DNA of 64,000 bases from Phalacrocorax aristotelis. Lineage: Eukaryota > Chordata > Aves > Suliformes > Phalacrocoracidae. The stretch lies in NCBI RefSeq assembly GCF_949628215.1, contig NC_134288.1, positions 2,170,001 to 2,234,000 of the forward strand, read 5' to 3'. Of this stretch, positions 59,081 through 64,000 are shown piece by piece (position 1 is the first letter of the stretch; each line of letters starts with the position of its first letter). Below the pieces are notes generated by a model. It made no database searches and was not told the origin of the DNA. It was given only the letters and a program-made list of their open reading frames with translations. A program made the position numbers and the translations under genes.

Positions 59081-61007
59081 CTAGCAGGGCCTTGGCGGGC
59101 GCCGGTGGCTGCACATGGCCTCGGCCACGATCAGCCCCAGCAGGACCAGGACGCCGGCACCCAGGGCCAGGCGCACCACGTTGGTCCGGGTGTAATCTGC
59201 AGGGGAGGGGAAGGGACGGTCAGTGGGGGACCTTGGAGGAGCCCCCCGGAGCTGCCAGAGCAAAGGTGCAACAGGGGACCCGAGGGGATGGAAGAGGTAT
59301 GCGTGGGGCTCCCAGGACAAGGGGACAAGCTGGGGAGCTCCTGGTCTAAAGAGGGATAAAGGGAAGTTCACAGGGAGCAAAGGGAGCCCCCAGGTCTCCT
59401 GCCGGCTCTGCCTACTACATCCCTGCCCCGGGACACCCCCTGCCCATGGCCGCTGATCCCCCAGAGCGGCACCAAGGACGGGGAAGGAGGAGAGGAACGT
59501 GGAGCTGGCCCTCACCTGCCGCTGCCAGCCAGACAGTGCCACTGGGCTGCGACGAGATGTACAGCTTTCCCTGAGGCTGGTAGGTGTGGGCCCAGGTGTC
59601 CCCTTGCCCGCCCTCCGCCCCCCCCAGCTGGTAGCCTAGCAACCCTGGGTCTATAGGGTCTATAGGTCACCTGTAGGGTCTCTGGGGAGTTGGCAAGGCT
59701 CAAACACAGCTGAAGGAAGCTGTAGTCCTCTGCTTGGACCCCTACCACAGCGGCTTTCTTCCCCTACAACCTCTTTTCTAGTTCCCCCGGGATGTGGCAG
59801 GTGCCAGGGAGGAAGAGAAGAGTAGGATGTGGCTGGGGGGATGTCTCACCTCTCACCACCAAATCCAGGGTCTGGCTGGCAGCAGACCATTCAAGTTTGG
59901 CGAAACACTGGCAGCTGTAGCGGCCTTCCTTTTCTTTACTGACACGGGGGAGTTTGAAATTCTCTCGTTCCTCTGGGTTTAAGCGCACTGTGAAGTGGCC
60001 CTCCAGGTACAAGTAACAGGCAGCACTGGAGTGTTCAATGGTGCAACGGAAAGTCACGTAAGCTCCTGCAGCCACCTCAAGCCCGGGCAGGACAGAGAGG
60101 TCAGGTGTGGGGAGATGGAAATCTGTGGAGAGAGGAGAGGACATGAGAAGGTGTGCAGGCCTTTGACATGGTGCCAGGAACGTCAGGATCTCCATGACCC
60201 CACCACCTGGCTCAGGCAGAGGTGAAGGTGGTCCCCACCTCTCCAAGACCGGGAAGAGGGGAAAACCCTGCCCACCATGTGGACGGGGAAGCCAAGTAGC
60301 GACGTGCTTCCCAGTCTGCCCCTGTGGCGTCTGGCCCCACGCAAAGGGGTAACATCACATCCCTCACCTTGCACCATGACTTCCAGGGTTTCGCTGCGAG
60401 CCAGCACAGTGCCTCCATGTATGTAATGGCAGCTGTAGGCACCTGCGTCCTGGTGGGTGGCGTTAGAGATGGAGAACTCGGCCCTGCTGCCATGCAGCTC
60501 CAGGGTACGGATCTGGTAGCCGTCCTTGTACAGCACAAAGTTCCCACTGTCACGCTGGCAACTGCAGCAGATGTTGGTGGAGCCTCCCGGTGAGATCACC
60601 CCCGGTGGCCTCAGGAAGATGGAGATTTTGGGGGCATCTGCACAGGGAGAGAAATGCTGCCAGGCAGGCAGGCAGACAGACGGAGCCCCCAGTGCCGAGC
60701 TGCCCTACGGTGAGCCTGGAGCTGGCTCTGGGCCCCGTCTCCGCACAAGGGCAAGTCTCATTCTGTGGGGCTGGGGAAGAGCCCTGGGAGATGGGCGGCG
60801 CTCAGAGATGTGTCCAAACTCCCCTTCTGCCTCCTCGCGATACTCACCTGGCGTAGCCTTGCTCTGTGTCACCAGCCAAGCACCTGCAAGAGAAACAGCC
60901 ATGTAACATCCCTGTGGAGTCTCCGGAAGCCTCATGTCCCTCTCTGGGAGCCCACACAGCCTCTGGCGCTCACCGAGGGCTAGCATGTGGGTCACAGGCA
61001 GCATCAT
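59081..61007 (-). CDS. Two-Ig-domain activating leukocyte/platelet receptor-like protein (LILR/GPVI/OSCAR/CHIR-A type), complete
   Basis: A cell-surface receptor expected to pair with the FcR-gamma ITAM adaptor. Exons on the minus strand: 61,007-60,974; 60,883-60,848; 60,637-60,368; 60,122-59,850; 59,635-59,516; 59,196-59,081, all phase 1 with GT-AG ends, total 282 aa. The signal peptide is split over a 34-nt and a 36-nt exon, the classical layout of leukocyte-receptor-complex genes. Ig1 (about 24-114) has ICCSC and GAYSCHY cysteines and an NAT glycosylation site. Ig2 (about 114-205) has TFRC and GRYSC and the family's WSxxS motif as EWSAAS; it also carries extra cysteines (AACYLY, CQC). A 40-residue stalk follows, whose exon has a weak acceptor. 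The membrane segment (about 250-271) has Arg253 in NVVRLALGAG and ends LIVAEA, as in FcR-gamma partners. The tail is about 10 residues with no ITIM or ITAM. I cannot name the ortholog. Confidence 0.8.
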
Positions 61008-62980
61008 GCCCCTTTTGCTCCCCCTGTCCTCAGGTCAGTCAGGGCTTCTTCAGAGGAAGACGCTGGCCAGAGGCACCGAGCAGCTCTGTGGTTTCTTGTG
61101 GGTCCTGATACGCCCTCGTTGCCACAAGCCACCTTCCGTCCCACAGCTTGGCTTCTGCAGACACAGTTGCAGGGCTGCGTTGGTTGAACTGGAGCCAGAA
61201 CGTCCCGGTTACCTGTCCAGGGCTGGGCACCCGCGATGACCTGGTCTTAGGATCCTGCGGACCTTAGGAGAGAAGCTATCAATCAGGGGCTGTTTGTTTC
61301 TCTTTCTCAGCTCCGGTCACTTGATAGGGAAATGGCTTCCTCTCAGCCCTTGCGAAACAGGGTGATGTTCTGCAACTGGGGCGGGGAGAAGAGACAGCAC
61401 AGGCCTCTGAATCTTGGTGAGAAAGCTCCAACAAGTGGCATCATAAAATAGCTGTTTTATTAATAAGACAGAATAAAAAGGGGACTAGAGATAGCAATTA
61501 AATCTTACATCCCTTTGGAGGCAGGGCACCCCACTTTCCCACAGCACTGATGGACCCCGGATAGATTTTCCCGTAGCATGCTGCGCAAATCCCATCTGTG
61601 GAGGTGTGCCCAGCACCTGAAGGGGAGTAAGATTTACTTGTGATCTATATTCCTATATTCTGTCCCATTAAAGCAGATATTTTATTACTCTGTTTGTTGT
61701 CAGACCTTTCTCACCAAGGTCCGGGAAGACCTCCGCACCAAGTCGTGCCCCCTCGTCATGCCCAGAAGCCTTGCATGGTGCCCCCCGCCACAGTGTGGAC
61801 CAGGGGGTGGGTGGGGGAAAGGACACCATGTCCAGCCACAGGCTGTGTCTAGGCTGTGCTCATCCCCACGGCTGTGGGGCAGGTTTGGTGGCTCCACAGA
61901 GTGGAATTGGAGGGAAGTAACATGGCTTCCCTGTTGGCCCCCTCAGGGGCTGTTTCGTCCCACCTGGCCTGTGGTGTCTTTCGATGGAGGAGGGACAGCA
62001 ATATCTTCTACCTGTAGGACTGGATCCACCCCACAGGGCTGGCCCCATTCCTCATCCCTCCAGGCCTCCCAAGTCCTGTGCTGAGCAACAGCAAGGTCCT
62101 TACTCCAAATAACCGCTCGCTTCCACCACACCTGGAGCCTGGCCTCCAGGCTCCTCAGCTGCCAGCTAGTCTGGGTTGTCCAGTGGTGTGACAGAGCTCC
62201 CTTTGGCCATAACGAAGGGCTAATTAAACAGGGGAAGTTGCTTGCACGTTTGGGTGATGTGGGAGTGAGGAGAGCCGGGAAAGAATGGGTTGTGGCACTG
62301 GAGTTGTGTGGGACAAGTGGCAGCTTGTCCAGGGATCCCACACTGCTGAAGGCTGCAGCATCTGTAGCTCCCTGCCCTCCTGCCAGCTGCCGGCCAGCAC
62401 ATCCTGCCCTGCTCTGACTGCGCAATCTCTGTGCAGCTGGCCCCAGGAGGAACAAAACCGCAGGGCTCGGGGCTAGGCAGATGGTGTTTATATGACTGTA
62501 ATCTAGTCCCACATTCCCCACCTGGACACATGTCCTGGTCCTACCTCACCCCAGAAACCCCTATGGATGGCCATAGGTCCAGCTCTGTGCCCAGCTTGAG
62601 TCTACAACATGGGTCCTTGCTGCCCCCGTACCTCACCAGTGCCTCTGTCCCTGACTGACCCTGGGCTCAGGGACTCTGCAGTACAGGGACAGCCCAAGTC
62701 CTTTGTTTACCAGTGCCTTTCTCAGTGCCCTCCAGGTCCTTGTACCCTCCTATTCCCTCTGTCCCCACATAGTTCTTGTGACTGGGGGATGTGCTCGGCT
62801 GCCTGTCCATGGGGACATACCGCATAGGGTCCACCAGGCAGGGACATCCCTCTAAGAAGTGACCTTTTTTAAAGAGTCAGGTGGGCTCATGGCCACCCAG
62901 AGTCTCCTTTTGACCAGTGGCACGGGGAGCTGGAAGACACCTGCTAAGACTTCCTTATATGAATCCCACCATAGCCCTTC
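61008..62980. other. Upstream region of the receptor gene
   Basis: It presumably contains the 5'UTR and promoter of the minus-strand receptor gene, but I see no TATA box or CpG island to fix a start. A short T/A-rich patch lies at 61,441-61,500. No other gene is supported. Confidence 0.4.
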
Positions 62981-62984
62981 AACC

Positions 62985-63495
62985 AATGGCCATGTACCCC
63001 CCCACCCCACAGCAATCCCATCCGACAGACTTGTCCCAAAGTCCTCCCTACCCCATAGCTATGCCCCACATGTACCTATCACCCATATACATGCTCCACA
63101 TCCTCCCTGCCCCACTTCCATGTCTCCATGTTCTCCCACTCCACTGCCATGTCCTCCATGCACCCACCATATAGCCGCATCCCAGTGTCTCCCTGACCCG
63201 TAGCAATTCTACCCCATAGCTATGTCTCTATGTCCCCACATGCCATAGTGATGTGGCCCTGCTCAGATCAATCCCACCCCACAGCTATGCCCCACGTAAC
63301 TCCATCACCCCATAGCTGTATAGCCATGGTTCCCATGCCATTGCCATGGCCCCATGGCCACGTGCCCCATAGCCATATCCCCATGGACCTTGCCCCACTG
63401 CCATACCCTAGCGGATCTCATTCCACTGCCACGGTCTTGCGGGCCCTGCCCCATAGCCATAGACCTATGGCCCCTGCCCCATAGCCATGGCCCCG
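62985..63495. repeat. Degenerate minisatellite-like region (CCCCATAGC-rich)
   Basis: The block CCCCATAGC or CCCATAGC, followed by (c)tATG or cATGG, recurs at least six times at about 63,050, 63,210, 63,310, 63,368, 63,450 and 63,478. Between copies lie related CCAT/CCCCA-rich spacers. Spacing is irregular, becoming shorter toward the 3' end. Almost no G-runs occur on the plus strand. It is an old tandem repeat, not a gene. Confidence 0.55.
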
Positions 63496-63599
63496 GGCCC
63501 CACCTACCACCCATCGCTGTACCCTCCTGACCCTGAGCCTTCCACCCATCCCCCCCTCCCTTCCATGCTTCGGTTCTGGGTCTGGGGAAGAGCAACGAG

Positions 63600-64000
63600 C
63601 CCTGCGCGACTGAGAAACGAAACTACTCGGCCGGGGGGGGCGGGGCCAGGGCCGCGGAGCCGGGAGGACCCGGGCATCCCGGGGCATCTGGGGGCACCTC
63701 ATCGGCGGGGACGCAGGCGGACCCTCTGCAGCCTCCGAAATGGCCCTCAAGCAGCCGAAAGCGTGAGTGGGGCTGGCGGGGGGGCACTGGGGTGTTATCG
63801 GGGTTTTATGGGGCCACAAGGGGAACGGCTGGAGGGTTCCGGCGGTCACTGGGGGCTATTGGTGGGACTGGGGGGCTCCGGGCTTAGTGGCGAGACCGGA
63901 AGGCTTACTGAAGGAGGTGGGGATTACGGGGGGCTCAGGGCTTGCTGGGGGGATATGGGGGAGTTTCAGGGTTGCTGGAGGATCCCAGGAAGAGATGGGG
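63600..64000 (+). promoter_or_regulatory. GC-rich promoter of the next plus-strand gene
   Basis: CpG- and GC-rich sequence begins near 63,600 with a G-run/GC box at 63,632-63,645 (GGGGGGGCGGGGCC) and leads into a short coding exon at 63,740. After the donor the sequence is strongly G-rich with repeated 'tggggg' units, typical of a first intron's 5' end. Confidence 0.5.
63740..63762 (+). CDS. First coding exon of an unidentified gene (partial, runs off the window)
   Basis: ATG GCC CTC AAG CAG CCG AAA GC, followed by the donor GTGAGTGG, encodes MALKQPKA with the eighth codon split. The context before the ATG (GAA ATG G) is a fair Kozak site, and it lies in a GC-rich island. The strand and position would suit the next gene of the conserved block; in human that is SGK2, then IFT52. 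However, the eight residues match no protein start I remember, so no symbol is given. Confidence 0.4.

Noticed and set aside
58627-59349. 240-codon plus-strand frame opposite the receptor's last exon
   Set aside because: It arises from the C-rich GC-box array and from the antisense of the receptor's membrane exon; no domain is visible.
63616-63626. GAAACGAAACT as an interferon-response element before the last gene
   Set aside because: The two GAAA half-sites are separated by one base, not the two required for a proper IRF/ISRE site.

Overview
This is vertebrate nuclear DNA, almost certainly from a bird. Genes are split by GT-AG introns. The repeats are CR1 LINE fragments with the 8-bp-style 3' tail typical of sauropsids, and there is one endogenous retrovirus whose LTR ends in the catGGTTTAAAC-type sequence common in avian genomes. 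The gene order SRSF6 then L3MBTL1 matches human 20q13.12 (recalled synteny).

Layout. 1-14,250 is gene-poor. It holds a decayed ERVK-like provirus on the minus strand (6,751-9,038, two unequal LTRs) and no gene I can support. 14,280-15,760 is a CpG island with a TATA box, a CRE and three NRF1 palindromes. It drives SRSF6 (coding 15,044-18,551, six exons, plus strand, 348 aa), which has a candidate poison exon in intron 2. 18,552-27,250 is 3'UTR and intergenic sequence with several poly(A) signals and a CR1. A second CpG island (27,300-28,330) with a good splice donor is the probable L3MBTL1 promoter and leader exon. The 7.6-kb gap to the first coding exon holds CR1 fragments. L3MBTL1 follows in 21 coding exons (35,556-54,274, plus strand, 840 aa) with an FCS zinc finger, three MBT repeats, a C2HC finger and a SAM domain. 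Its 3'UTR probably ends near 58,630.

Tail to tail with it, on the minus strand (61,007-59,081), is a six-exon gene for a 282-aa receptor. It has two leukocyte-receptor-type Ig domains, an arginine inside the membrane segment and a short tail without signalling motifs. This is an activating LILR/GPVI/OSCAR/CHIR-A-like receptor, which I would not expect here from the human map. After a degenerate minisatellite, the window ends in a GC-rich promoter and a short first coding exon of an unidentified plus-strand gene.

The genes do not form one pathway: an SR splicing factor, a methyl-lysine chromatin reader and an immune or platelet-type receptor sit side by side. I found no new multi-gene system. 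The items most worth checking are the receptor gene, the intact FCS finger of L3MBTL1, the SRSF6 poison exon and the compact convergent 3' ends near 58.6-59.0 kb. All exon boundaries were read by eye from splice sites, reading frame and remembered family sequences.
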